Below are positions 19,188 through 31,299 of a stretch of DNA of 64,000 bases, piece by piece. This DNA is from Prostheceraeus crozeri (taxonomy: Eukaryota; Platyhelminthes; Polycladida; Euryleptidae), in the NCBI GenBank assembly GCA_907163375.1, contig CAJQUW010006306.1, positions 558,001 to 622,000 of the forward strand. Reading direction: 5' to 3'. Position 1 is the stretch's first letter. Each line of letters begins with the position of its first letter. Below the pieces are notes generated by a model, which saw only the letters and a list, made by a program, of their open reading frames with translations, was not told the origin of the DNA and made no database searches. The position numbers and the translations under genes are program-made.

Positions 19188-20576
19188 TGCTCCATTAATG
19201 GAACATTGTACAATTCATGTATTTTGAATGTTCCATAGATGGAATATTGGACACCTAGGGTATTACATTTTTCATAACACACTGAATAGTCAATGTCGAA
19301 TTTTGATGCTGATCATAGTAAGTTATGCAGTTCATTTGTATAGCAGTTGTATAACTTGTAATTGCAACTCACAAGCCGGAGTTACAAGTTAGTCGGATCG
19401 CCTCAGATAGCATTAACACAAAAGGACTACGTCAAGTATAGACTTTATAAAATTTATTATTTCTACGAATTATTCCTGTCAGTAGCTATCACATCTTGCC
19501 GCAAGTACATTTATGCTGGGGTACGGACGAAGATGTAGGAGTGTCATTCGTCTCCGATGAAATGTCAAAAAATCGCTTCAAAGAGATAAAGCTTTTTTTC
19601 ATTCAGCCAACAAAAGTGAACATATTATCTACATGGACAGATTCTTTTGCTCAAAGAGAACGTTCAGACAATTTAGAGAAGATGGATTACATAGCACAGA
19701 TACGGCAATGGAATCTCGAATTGAAAGATGCCCAATTATGTCTAAAGCAGCAATGAAGAAGTTCGAGGTAGTCACTTTGAATTTTCAGATGGTGAAGTCG
19801 TTGTTTGCCAATAGAACGACAGTCGTCCACTAGTTGACATCAGCAATTTCGAAGCTGTGAATCCCGTTCACAATGGTAGTCTTTGGAGTATAGCCAAAAG
19901 AAAACGCATATTTGTTCCCGTCCCCCATTTGATTCATAATTCCAACCAGCATATGGGCGGCGTGGATCTTCTTGATCGATTCCTCTGCGACTATCGGCAT
20001 TAACTAAGAAATGAGAAATGGTAGTAGAATATTTTTGCCAATTCTCTGAATGTGGCCGTCGTCGCTGCATGGCGACTTCATCGTAGCTTGAAAGGAGAAA
20101 TGAGCCATCTTCAATTTCGGAGGCAAGAATAAATAGATAGAATAACAACCAATACATGTAGGACTACATACAATTTAGGGTGAAAAGTCACGTGTAGATA
20201 ACAGATATAAGCTTGGAAGTCTTTTCTTCTACACAAAGCCTGGTTTATCCTAGTGAACATAAATGCATAAACGTGTAATCTGCAATAGTAAAAACTATTT
20301 TTGTCCTGCAGGGCGATTGTTTGATCACAGATGGGAAAGACAATGAGGAAGCTACAACACACAGGACCCAGCAGAACCCCTTCTCAAACCGAAAGGACAA
20401 CCAATTTTCACATGATTGCCTCGTCCGATAAACAAGGACGTTGCAAAGCATGCAAAAAAGAACACAAAACGAAAATGCTCCACTTGTGGTGTCCTTCTTC
20501 ATGTTGATTGTTTCTCAAATTTTCATTCTTGAGCGCATATAGTCAGAAGTGTTCAATGTTCCACTTATGGAACATG
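19188..20576 (+). mobile_element. Decayed piggyBac-type DNA transposon
   Basis: Similar inverted ends at 19188-19215 and 20545-20576, both with a CCAT..ATGGAACATTG core, bracket a degraded transposase. Recognisable parts are MSKNRFKEIKLFF (19561-19600), the strongly diagnostic HMGGVDLLDRFLCDYR (about 19949-19998), NSLNVAVVAAWRLHRSLKG (20040-20095), and the C-terminal Cys-rich finger GRCKACKKEHK plus KCSTCGV...CF (20428-20520). Several stops and frame changes separate these pieces. A TTAA lies near the left end only. Confidence 0.8.
19860..20110 (+). pseudogene. piggyBac transposase, catalytic-core C-terminal part
   Basis: Reads in one frame with a few stops as IAKRKRIFVPVP, NQHMGGVDLLDRFLCDYRH, a K-W segment and NIFANSLNVAVVAAWRLHR. 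In piggyBac the VDLLDR Asp is the third catalytic Asp of the RNase-H-like fold. The first two Asp residues are not recognisable upstream. In-frame stops near 20001 and 20022 show it is dead. Confidence 0.8.
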
Positions 20577-20723
20577 AATGTTTATGATATAGAAGTTACT
20601 ATTTTTTCTAATCTTCATTGGTATGGAGTTGCTACAGATGGCAGAAGCTTTTATACAAAACAGATTGGCAGTAATGGGACCTAAGACCACATAACCTAAA
20701 ATATCAATTTGGATCAAAAGCAT

Positions 20724-20880
20724 CCTCGCCGACCGTGCTTTGATTCTTGCCAAAGTTTTCCATCGCCTCCGAGAGTGCTTTCAGGCCTGTCAAAGTCTAC
20801 CAGCATCTCCAAATGCGCTTTGAGTCTTCCCAGCGTTCATCCACTTCACCAACTGTGCTTTGAGTCTTGTGCATATTTTA
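20724..20880. repeat. Degenerate minisatellite, ~48-bp unit, about 3.3 copies
   Basis: The word (G)TGCTTT followed by (C/G)A(G/T)..CTTG.C..AG recurs at about 48-bp steps (near 20736, 20783, 20830 and 20863), each preceded by a pyrimidine-rich CCNC(C/A)..A segment. Confidence 0.6.
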
Positions 20881-20889
20881 TTGATCCAA

Positions 20890-22755
20890 ATGCATTTGTG
20901 TTTAATTGCCAAATCAGTTTTTAGATGGATGTGTACATGGGATATAGCGGGTTTGATATGCTTTATGTCATTTATCGATATAGTGGAGGTGCTTGTCCTA
21001 TGCAACTCATTAAATGAGTACTAAAATAAGTACAAATTAACTAGTAGTACTAGATTCTGGGACTCATTTCTTAGTCGTAGTTGGCACTCAGGTTCCGTTC
21101 TCTTTCTAGTACTCATTTTGGACTTTAAAAGTGTGTCCCAAATGATCCGAAAGCCCACAGTAAGTGTCTTTCAAATGACGCGTAGATCAACAGTCAAAGT
21201 TGTGGTGACTGCATTATTGAGCATTTTGTACATATTTAGACTTCTATTTTATTTAATGCAGTAGCGATTGTTTAAATACATAAGTTCATCATAAGTGCTG
21301 GAAACAGGCTGTTTTCACCAGACGGTGCTTAAAATTAATGCTTAAATTATAAAATGAGACCTTCTAATATGTCTGTACTATCATTTGACGGTTGTATTTA
21401 CTTTACTGATGACTTAGTTGATAACTTGCAATATGTGGTTACTGATCCTTAATGGATTTTAACTGAAGCCTCCTAAAAATTACTGATGTACGGATCTGCA
21501 GATACTACAAGAGTGTGTCCGCTCCCAAATGACACATAGACCTGCAATCAAGGTTGTTCCAAATGAACTGGTGACTCGATTTCATCGCAGATTCTTACAC
21601 TTCCTTTCAAAGTGCATTTTAATAATAATCACAAAATTTGTGATAAATTCATCTGAGAACGTCATCTCAGAAATGTATTTTTGCTCAAGTGCCAGAATTC
21701 CTCGTAATCGATGATTTCTAATGAGGGCATTTTATCCGCAGTTTCTTTCCAACGTTTTCAGGTGCAAATTATAAGAAGGCATTAAAATTTCCTGTCGTGT
21801 TTATATTCAGCTAAACAAATGTTACCTTTCATAATAGCAACAATCAGCTTGCGAAAAGCGAAGTGCACTCTGGCTTACCAGTTCATATATGCTCATTCAT
21901 TCATAGCAGCACATGAAAACATGATGCACTTCCACTTACAAAAGGCAGGAAAAAATAGATTGAAGCATAATCGCCTTTGTCAACAGATATTTCAGGTAAC
22001 ATTTAAAAACAGGCTGTTAATTCATAATTTCCGACAGTTGAGTAATTTGCAAGAAGGAAAACACTGCTGCATAATTTCAACTCTTTTATTGCCTGAAAGA
22101 ATGAATCTCAACCTTATGCTAACATCCATAAAGTGAAGTCTCGAGCTTTGCTCGACCTAGGAAATGATTTGTAGTGGAATTAATCTTTGTAGTGAAATTA
22201 TCTTAAGCAGGGAGTTTAATGACAAAATGAAATAATTCTCAAGACTAAATGAGAGCTTTGAAGAATTCCTTGAGTTTTTAAGCTACATCGAAGTGAGTTC
22301 AAGTCAAGATTCGATTTTACTGTGATCAGTTTCAAAAAGCAACGAATTATTGACAGATTGCTAATTAAATAGAGAAAAAATCTGAATAGCCATAATCAAA
22401 AGGCTCCGAAGATAGAATGGGATTTTTTCGATGAATGGATAAATGAATGACTAACTGACTAAGTGAAATGGGATCTTTCATATTGACTTTTTATGGAGAG
22501 ATCATCAGCTACATGTGTTTAAGTCTAAAGCCGTTAAACAGTTGTACAGAGCCAAGTTTAACAATGATCCATTTGTTTTGAGTCCCTTTTCTATAATAAC
22601 AAAGATACATGTCGTTCTCCAAAATTTTAGATAATATTGTGGCGACATTAAAATTTTGCAGTGTTTGCTTGTGTAGTGGCAAAATTTAGACGGAAATACA
22701 AAGTCATGTTTTTGTTCCAAATGAATTTCCTTTCTCTCAAAGAAATAACCAACTT
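20890..22755. other. No recognised gene
   Basis: AT-rich. A weak direct repeat of about 50 bp (CAAATGACRCRTAGA...GGTGACT) occurs at 21170-21215 and 21530-21576. Open frames up to 122 codons show no motif. Confidence 0.5.
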
Positions 22756-22761
22756 TAAGGC

Positions 22762-23371
22762 CGCTGTCACACAGGAAAAGATGTCTTCCATCTTCCATCT
22801 TCCATTTGAGATTTCCCTTTAATTGCATGTAGAAATCAATGTCACCTATCACACAGAAGAGGTCATAAGCCACAAGTCATCTTCTATCTTCCATCGTCCA
22901 TCATGCTGTCACACACGAAAAGTCATAAGGCGTCGCCCATCGGACATAGGGCATGGAATTATGCGGCTGATGAAGTTCATCTCCATCAGCTATCAGGCAT
23001 CAGCTGCGAGACTGTTCTAAAATTAGAACAACGTGAAGTGACGTCTGAGGGAAGATATAGGAAGCTGTGCAAAGAGAAGCAATGTATCAGAAAACAGCTT
23101 TTTGCTCACCAGGTCGGACGAGGACAAGGATGAGGAAGGGAAGAGCTTAGACAGTAGTCATAGCAACGGTTGCTAGTAAAAAATAGCGCTGTCTGAATTG
23201 GAAATGGATTTCCCTAATGTGACTGCGGATGGAAAAGGATGGAAAGATGGAAGATGGACAATGGAAGACGGAAGACGGCAGATGAAAATCGTCTCATCAC
23301 GCCTTATGACGAATGTGCAAAAAGGCGAGTGACATGGAAGATGGACGACGCCTTTTCCCGTGTGACAGCGG
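22762..23371. mobile_element. Foldback/MITE with CCGCTGTCACAC ends
   Basis: The left end CCGCTGTCACACAGGAAAAG and the right end (inverted) CCGCTGTCACACGGGAAAAG are near-perfect. Both continue into CTTCCATCTTCCAT-type repeats. The left end is reiterated: related TIR-like words start near 22849 (CTATCACACAGAAGAGG) and 22910 (GCTGTCACACACGAAAAG), each followed by a CATCTTC or CATAAGGCGTC segment. The right side carries matching inverted words such as GCCTTATGACG. No transposase. Confidence 0.75.
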
Positions 23372-23379
23372 CGAAACAT

Positions 23380-24655
23380 ATATAGGAAACCCTAAATTTT
23401 CATCGAGCACGTAGCTTTATTAATCGCGATTTTAAAGTGGCAAGATAGTTCATGTTTCTTGTAACGGTAAGTGAAAAACTTGCGAAAAAGTTAGCGAATG
23501 TCAACGATTATATATAGCAGCAGCAACTTTTATAGCTCAATTTCTAAGAAAAAAATAATGAAGATATGTTCTGCTCTCTTTTTCCATAGCAATTTGGTTG
23601 ATCGAGACAATCTGCTTCTGATACTCAAGCGCTAGATTTTCCTACAACAGATTTCCAATGTAGAGTTTCTGTGTAAATATTGTAATGAATCAATATGCTT
23701 CTATTGTTAACAAGATCATCGGTACATCTCAAGGATTTAAGCGAGGTGTTGCACAATTAGAGCAGCTTTTAATTTCCATGTTAAAACAAATATGGAAAAA
23801 TAACATAAGAATATCATGAGGTTTTAGTGATTGCAGCGAATGTTCAAAGTATCGTCCATCTTTGCACCGTAAAACATTCACTCTTCCTACATGGTATCAA
23901 CAGTATTTGTGATTTCTTCACTATTGGTTTCATCAAACTTTGTACCGATTTTCTCTTTGGCTCGTCAATAGTTTTGGATTTCGATTAATTTCGATTATGA
24001 CATAACCTGCTCTTCCATACCATCCAAAGCCGGCAATCTCATAGCATCAGATTATGGAATCTTGCCGACTAAAATGCTTCAAAGCCGCATCCGAAAACCC
24101 CTTGAAGATATTAGGGCTCTCTTACAGTTATGTACGATAGCATGACGAGGAAAGCGCGGTGGTGCTCTATTTTATTAGAAAGTTTCAGCTGTGGAGCAGC
24201 ATCCCTTCGATTGACATTGTGGAATGAAGTCATGCTTTATCAATTAATTGCAATTATTGCCGTTGACAGTGTTGAAGGAGAAAATCAACTCAAATTTATG
24301 GCACTGAGAAAAGGCTGTCCAAACCACAAAACGCAATGAATGTAGAGAACGAGTGAAAGTCGTGGTGGGCTTTTCATTTGCCCATGTGATGAAATTTCTA
24401 GTCATTTAGTGAAAATATTGCTTCATCTCTCCAAATAATCCTAGGTACTAAATCTGTATTGCTTATTGACCATTTACCGAATCATATTCGGCTATCTTGA
24501 TCCTCTGCAGTGATGGGAGAAGAAATGGGATGAAGATAAAGTCCTAACTTGTCTTCAGTATTCAATGAAAATTGATTTCAGAATTTCAGTCAGAAAAGCA
24601 AGTGCTGCAGATGGAAAAAGTCAGTGAGCTCGAGGATTGAGCGAAGATTGAGCGA
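23380..24655. other. No recognised gene
   Basis: A 69-codon frame at 24130-24339 shows no domain. Confidence 0.5.
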
Positions 24656-24657
24656 AA

Positions 24658-24732
24658 CTTATTAAGTATTTATTGAGTTTCTATTGTATATTATTGTTCA
24701 TTTGAAGTGCACTAACCTGACTTTTCCCATAA
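24658..24732 (+). repeat. Second copy of the Naiad element 3' end
   Basis: About 75 bp match the terminal 74 bp of the element at 5289-5362 in inverse orientation at roughly 90% by eye, ending in CTTTTCCCATAA exactly where that element ends. It is consistent with an extremely 5'-truncated copy. Confidence 0.65.
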
Positions 24733-24739
24733 TCATACT

Positions 24740-27700
24740 TGAAACCTCTTCAAGGCACACAATTTTCCTCTTCAAGCTTCCTGCCTTTTCCAGGGGTATC
24801 GAGAAGACAAAAAAGTTCTTTCAAATTTTGAAATTAGACGTGTGATATTACGGTGACGCTACAAATGAATCTCTCTATCTTGCATGCACGCAAAGTTTGA
24901 GTGGCACATCTTTCATTTGCAAAAAGCAGTTGAACAATTTCTAGGCGAGTTGATACGTTCTTCCTGACTCTTGAATCAATGATAACTTGCAATTAACCAT
25001 CCATGTTTTTGACAACAGCTAAAATCTATCTTTGGGATGAATGCTCACAAACTCTCTGTAGAAGCCGTAATATTCGTGATACGTATGACGCAACGTTGGG
25101 CCTATTAGATAAGCTTTCGGTGCTGTTATTTCAAGATCATCTATTATAGGCTTATTGATATAAATGGCGATGTTCCTGTCCGAAAATGTACCAATTTTTT
25201 AAATTATTTCTTTAAATACTAAAACCTCATGATAGTTCTGTCCGTTTTTCGGCATAACTCTTCCAACCTCTTCCAAACTCTTGTAGCCGAGTCAAGCGTT
25301 TAAGCTACAACTATTTTTATTGTTTCTTGAGGGCTGTTTCACACATGCAACTTTTTGCAGCGCTGAAGTCGCGCGGGTGCGTGCTTGTTTAACATTACAG
25401 CCTATGGAGCCTTTCACATCTGTCGCGCTAATTTTCGCTAAGTAGAACCAGATACATGCAGCGAAGTTCTGTAGTAAGCATTGCAGTGTGATACGCTGTT
25501 TTTCCAAAATGTGTTACCCATCTTAACCTTTATCTCATTTTGGTGCAAATGTATATCTCATGCAATCTGAAACTTGATTAATTTTTCAGGACGTTCAACG
25601 AATCAAGATTAAGACGACGCATAATGTGCTCATTCTTCCTTCACCAAAGTCGCAAAGGACCGTATTATCGAGTATTTGATCCCTTCATGCTGAGCCCATC
25701 AGTGACGAACACGCAAAATCTTCAGCGATGCGATGTGCATCATCATATAATGGGGAGTCTGATAGTAGATGAAAGGATTGGAATATAATCATTCAATAAT
25801 TAATATATTTCCGGTAGACCACTGTCTTTTGCCAGATGAAAACTTCCAATACCGCATCATTTGTTTTTTGCAACTTCATACAGCAATATCTAAACCATAA
25901 TGACTATGCTATTTCATTTAATACTTATTAATCACTTCAAAGGCTTTCGAAATATCATTAATCAAGTTATCTGACAAAGTTTCATACTGCAGTTCTCTTG
26001 TTCGTCGCATTACGTCTCGAGAGAATAAATGGATTTCAGAAAATCAAGTTTACTGATTTTGTTCATGACAAGTTCTACGTTTCAGCTTTTTTGCGACTGA
26101 AATTTGAAATTCATTTGGATATTATTTTGCTTTGTTCTGAATGTCTTAAATTTCATCATTTTAAGTATGTTGTGATATGAAATACCATCGAGGAGATGAA
26201 CGACTGATTATCAATACTAATGACTGCTTGATGCCTGATATTAATCATCTTTGGTTACATGGCATATTGCTCGTGCTTCTCATCACAGAGAATTTGTAGC
26301 AGATTAATACCTACAATTCGGAGATATGTGGGTGTTTGAGTGGAGTCGACTTAATCTCAAGCCAAAACAAGAGACGCAACATATGACCAATGAAATGTGT
26401 GCTGATTTTCATGTATGATTGATTTAAAGTCAAACACATAGTCATTGCATGTTCAATTTTGTACATGTATAATTACTACACGAAACAAAATTTACGTTAG
26501 AGACTTTCGTATGATCAGTTTTATCAGCTTCTAAAGTGATGATCATAAAAAGTGGACCACTTGCGCTTTGACCTATTTGCTCAATGCTTCGTCAAATACA
26601 CGTAGAAATTTGACAGATTTTAAAACAATGTCTCATTGAATATTTTGGTAGGGATGGCACATACGAGGCAAGACTTTTCATGTTTTTCATAATCATTTGA
26701 ATTATTTGGGTGCCTGCAAATCCACCAAGACGCGCCGTTATTTTCCGTCTGTTGAATTATAAACAAATTTTGAGATACTTGCAACTGTAGAATAGGCCCA
26801 CCATTTCACAGTTGGATTTGGAGGAATATCTTCCACATCAAGAAATAATCATCGATTATCAAGCATTTTGGAGTCTTACAGACAAAATTTGGCAAAATGT
26901 CACAATTTTCAAAAATCGGACAAAACTGGTGATTTTAAATTCTAAATTGCTTTTAAAAGTATACGAAGAAAATTTCGTTGGAGTAAATGAATTCCATCAT
27001 TACAAAGTTCATGCATTAGATAAGGTACCGTGAATTTCATGTCACTCGGCTACAAAACTTAAACAATACTTTTTCATAGCCTCTGGATATCGATGCGCTT
27101 GATGACCAGGCATAGACAAGATTAAAATTCCTTGATGTCATCTAATTCCGTTTATAAAATAATGACATATTATATACCTGAATGATGTTTTCAAAATTAC
27201 TTTGATAGCAAAAATGAATCCTAAAATACTTATTTGTGGCCGTCTAGCAGTAGAGTGTTTTGAAAATGTCCAAGATCTACAACAGTTCTGGAAACGTCCG
27301 TAATTGAGTGTTACTAAAACAACAATATCTGACACGGACATGACAGAAACTGGAATTAGTTTATGCATCTCCCCATGGATACGCAATTATTAGCAGTAGT
27401 ACATGAATAGCCTGCTTGATAATGTTTTGCAAAAATTAATAATGCTTTGTTGCAAGTCATTTTGCTCATCGATCGAAATCTCATTGGAGATGCAAACGTG
27501 TCATCTCTTCTATTCATATTTCTATGAAATCAGCAATAGGATGATAGCTTTGTCCGAAATCATTGGACATAATTTCTCAACGCATCAGTCTGTAAAGTGC
27601 ATGATGAATTCGGGGTACCCCGTTCGTTAGTTACTGGGATGTACCACATTAGCACATGGGTGTTTTACCCTATCATTAAGTGTCGAGTATGAAATTCAGT

Positions 27701-28680
27701 TTCTACTGAACTTTTCCTTGATAATGCCGCTTCATATTTCATAGAATGTTATCGTATTGCAAACAGCGGTCGGCATGTACGCAACTTATGCGGCACAAAG
27801 TTCTCGCAGGCGCATTGCAATCTGAGTTGAACATTTTTAAGTGCATGGGTGGCTATTAAGTTTATGATCAACAATTAATAAATATCATCCTTTGATGTTG
27901 CCGCCATGCGTGCATGCATTCATGTATCATACAACAAAATCCGTCTAGCACATTGTTGAATAGAATTTTAAGTAGGTTGGCAGATATAAAATGTAACATA
28001 TTATAATTTTTCGCACAGACATTTGTTTGTTTGTTTCCCGTTGCATTCTTCGCTCAGAAAGTAATAAAACTTGAGAATACAGCCGTTGCCTACTCGTGCA
28101 CCTACATGTACTCCCAAAACATTCCTATGGCATTGGAAGTGACATCTTGACTCCTACTAGTTGCTATATGTTATTCAGTAATGTTATTCTTTCTGTTCTC
28201 AATCAATGAAGCGAATCCCTAACCAAATTTCGTTGATTTTCTGTATTTGGACAAGCATTCTCGAAGAAAAACACGTTAGTTTTTGAATCTGCAGCATAAA
28301 TTAACTAACAAATATTTTCTAGATATTCAAAAATACAATTTCCATCCTTTTGGGGGAAAAGGTATGTCAGAAATTGTGATGCAGTTCTGTATAGTTCATA
28401 TGCGTTTGTACATCAATCTTATCAATGCCACTGATTGTGGATAAGTCGGCTATGGATGTGCTATGATTTTGGACATGTTTATAATTTAAAATTTCTTTAG
28501 TATTATGACAAAAGTTGAAATCAGCAATTGAAGAAGCTCTGAGCACCACTCTTACTCAGTAAAAAACCTGTCAGGATGACTTAATTGTTTAAGTGATAAT
28601 TCAGAATTTTGCCGATGCGAAGGTGAAGGTGGAGGTGTGCAACATTGGACTATAGCCACAAGCCACCAATGCCTTCGTTG
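24740..28680. other. Long stretch without a recognised gene
   Basis: Nearly 4 kb of AT-rich sequence. Items noted: GAGGGCTGTTTCACACATGC at 25328, which resembles the end of a DNA element but has no clear partner; an open frame at 26812-27033 without motif; and a TGATCATAAAAAGTGGACCAC word near 26539 that resembles the ends of the long-TIR element at 57.9 kb. Confidence 0.5.
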
Positions 28681-30110
28681 CTCACGGTGGGTTTGAATTC
28701 CATTATCACCAAAAAAATTCTGCAGTAGAACTGTTTACAATTTCTAGACATACTTAGTCCATGTAGTCTAGAAATGTCAATTTCAGAAAAATCCATCGAG
28801 CTATTTTCGAGAAAATTCAAATTCTGAATCCTTTACACGAGCCATTCGATTAATTTTTGAATTTCTAACCAAGAATATTTTCTAGGCATCTTAATTATCT
28901 GGTGCAGATGATTGGTAATTGTCATAACTTGAATTGCTTGATATTTTAAGCAACTGTCTTGATTATTTTATGATTTATTAAAACAAGATAAAAATACATT
29001 GTACATGTCGAGGGACAGACTCTCAGATTATTAGATTGATTTCAATGATGGACGGATTTCCTTCATGCCTTGCATTGTTGCATACAGCAATTCATCACTG
29101 AAGCATTATCTTCTTTGCGCCTAGAGATCTAAGTAAGTTACAACATCCAACACATTTCTTGGTTCCTTTGTCGCACTAAATCCTGGACAAGCTGAGTCTC
29201 TTTCACTTAATCAATAAACAATCAAAATAGCAGTCATTTTCTGACTTGATCATTAGCGAGCGCTATTCATCATCATCATTTCCACGTGCCGCCGTTTTGC
29301 GAACTGAAAGGAGCTGGACTGTGGCCGTGGAGTGAGCAATCCGTCGAGTCATGTCATCATGACTTTTCTGAAACATGGAAAAACTACGAAATCAGACTAT
29401 ATTCGTCTATAACAGTCGACATGCATAGACATCACACATAGGCACACAAACATCGACATTTTAATCAATGAAATTTATCATTGGAATAAAAGTTTCGTTC
29501 ATCTGTAAAAACGGGATTTACCATTCATTTCTGCTTGAAAAGTTATTACTTGGTATGGAATAGTTCAAATTGTATCATAATAGTAAATATTCATCAAATA
29601 TACTTAACTCCGTGCTTAGACAATAGAACTAATTAGAAATTCAACATTTGAATTTTTCGAGGAAAGTTCGACCTTTTTCAACTGCACCTACATATAGTAG
29701 AGTACATTCAAAGATGTGAACAGATTTTCCAAAGATATCTTTATCAAAGTAAAAAATGATGAACTTTTGTACTACTCAACAACTCAAAATTTGAATTTTC
29801 TCGGGAATAGCTCGATAAAAAATTTGTAGGATTGATATTTCTCAAGTGTGCTTACATGGTCAAACGATGTATGTTCAAAAAGTGCAAACAGCTTCTTTGG
29901 AGAATGTTTCATGAAACATTTTAAAAATGCTTTTTTCATACTACTTAAAATTTATTAAAAATTCTAAATTTGAATTTTCTCGAAAATAGCTCGATGGATT
30001 TTTTAAAAATTGACATTTCTCGACTACATGGACTAAGTATGTCTAGAAATTGTAAACAGTTTTACTGGAGAATATTTTAGGTGATAATCGAATTCAAACC
30101 CAACGTGTCC
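28681..30110. mobile_element. Foldback repeat built from a ~160-bp module
   Basis: The arm 28681-28835 and the arm 29960-30110 are inverted copies at about 85% by eye, sharing GAACTGTTTACAATTTCTAG-type and ATCCATCGAGCTATTTTCGA-type words. The right arm is preceded by two diverged direct copies of the same module, at about 29641-29779 and 29787-29945, each with TTTGAATTTT(C/T)TCG and an ...AGTTCG/AGCTCGA block. The interior has no coding signal. The outer limit is near GTGGGTTTGAATTC on each side. Confidence 0.7.
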
Positions 30111-30114
30111 TTCG

Positions 30115-30775
30115 AGAAAGTGTGAATGATGATCCATCAATCACCAATCATAAGAATGCAGTCAAATCTTTCTTTGCGATTGACGGCTGTAGCAACCAGT
30201 TTTCAAAGTACCCAAACACTTAATACAAGATTCCAAACATGGAAGGCTCAATATAGCGATCATCTGGCTTTACGGTCTTCAAGCTCCTAATGGCAATTTT
30301 CTCTCGATAGAGCATAGAAATTCGCAGATGTACAAACAGTACAGTAGTTCCATTTTCCTAATTATTTATTCTAATTATATTGCTGTATATAGAGATGTTC
30401 ACTGCCTTGAACGATGTTCATTCTGCTGGTATGTGTACACACGCAATTCAACTTCACTCTGAAAACTGCTGAAGTTATGTTGAACTTTATCTGATTAGTT
30501 AAAAGATTCAAGCTTTTTTATTCCCAAAGAACTTTGCTCAGAAAAAGTGCTTATATACCATAAAATTGTGTGCAATAGACACTGTGAAATGATTCAAATG
30601 TAATAATGATAACATTAACCGTTTATTTCAAAGATATTGGAAATCAGGAGTTACAAGTTTTCCAGCAAAGCAAGTTTACACACGTATACACGAATACAAA
30701 CATTTAAACAATCATAGTTAAGTTATCAAAAATATACGAGCTGACTCATCAAAGTTGTATGAAATTAAGGAAAAA
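30115..30775. other. No gene seen
   Basis: AT-rich, no motif. Confidence 0.5.
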
Positions 30776-30784
30776 TATCTATGC

Positions 30785-31290
30785 ACTTTGATCTATAGAC
30801 TAATTGAGCTCGCGCTTTGAGTGCAACGTGGTATAAAGGATGAAGACCTACGATCAGACCTACTAATCTGCACCAAAAGTCGTCGCGAGTAAGATAGTAC
30901 TTCAGGATACAAATCATGTAGCAAATGTTCAGGTTTCTTCATTGAATCAAAAAATGCGATGGCTTGGATCCTTCGTCGATCTTGAAGTGATGGAAAGATA
31001 TCACACTTGCAACCTTTGCCACAGATTATTCGGTGGCATTGCTTTAGGACATTTTCTAGATTTTTTTGTCTGCTTGTGACTCATACCAATAAAAACAGGG
31101 CTGCAGTACTCGAGGATTGGTCGAATCAAACTTGAATATACTTGCGAAAGTGTTTTCTTATCGGAGAAGTTCTTCATTTGTCGCAATACGTAAAGATTCT
31201 TATTCGCTTTTTGCAAGGATGATTGACGTGGTCGTCCCACTACAAGTTTGTATTGTAAATAATGCCTAATATCTTTAACTGTAAGCATAC
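30785..31290 (-). pseudogene. CR1-type LINE fragment, C-terminal end of RT ORF
   Basis: The minus-strand reading gives KKANKNLYVLRQMKNFSDK, SLIRPILEYCSPVFIGMSH, then after frame changes CHRIICGKGCKCDIF, PSLQDRRRIQAIAFFDSM and a C-terminal basic end with a stop near 30795. This is the post-palm tail of CR1-like LINEs, the same region as 4860-5288 in the LINE at the window start but clearly a different, diverged copy. The palm motifs are missing, so it is a 5'-truncated remnant with about two frame breaks. Confidence 0.75.
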
Positions 31291-31299
31291 TTCAATTGC

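Noticed and set aside
25328-25510. MITE beginning GAGGGCTGTTTCACACATGC
   Set aside because: The expected inverted partner could not be found within 1 kb.
28620-28710. tRNA-derived SINE (GGGTTTGAATTCC resembles a box B)
   Set aside because: No box A at the right distance, and the sequence belongs to the foldback arm starting at 28681.
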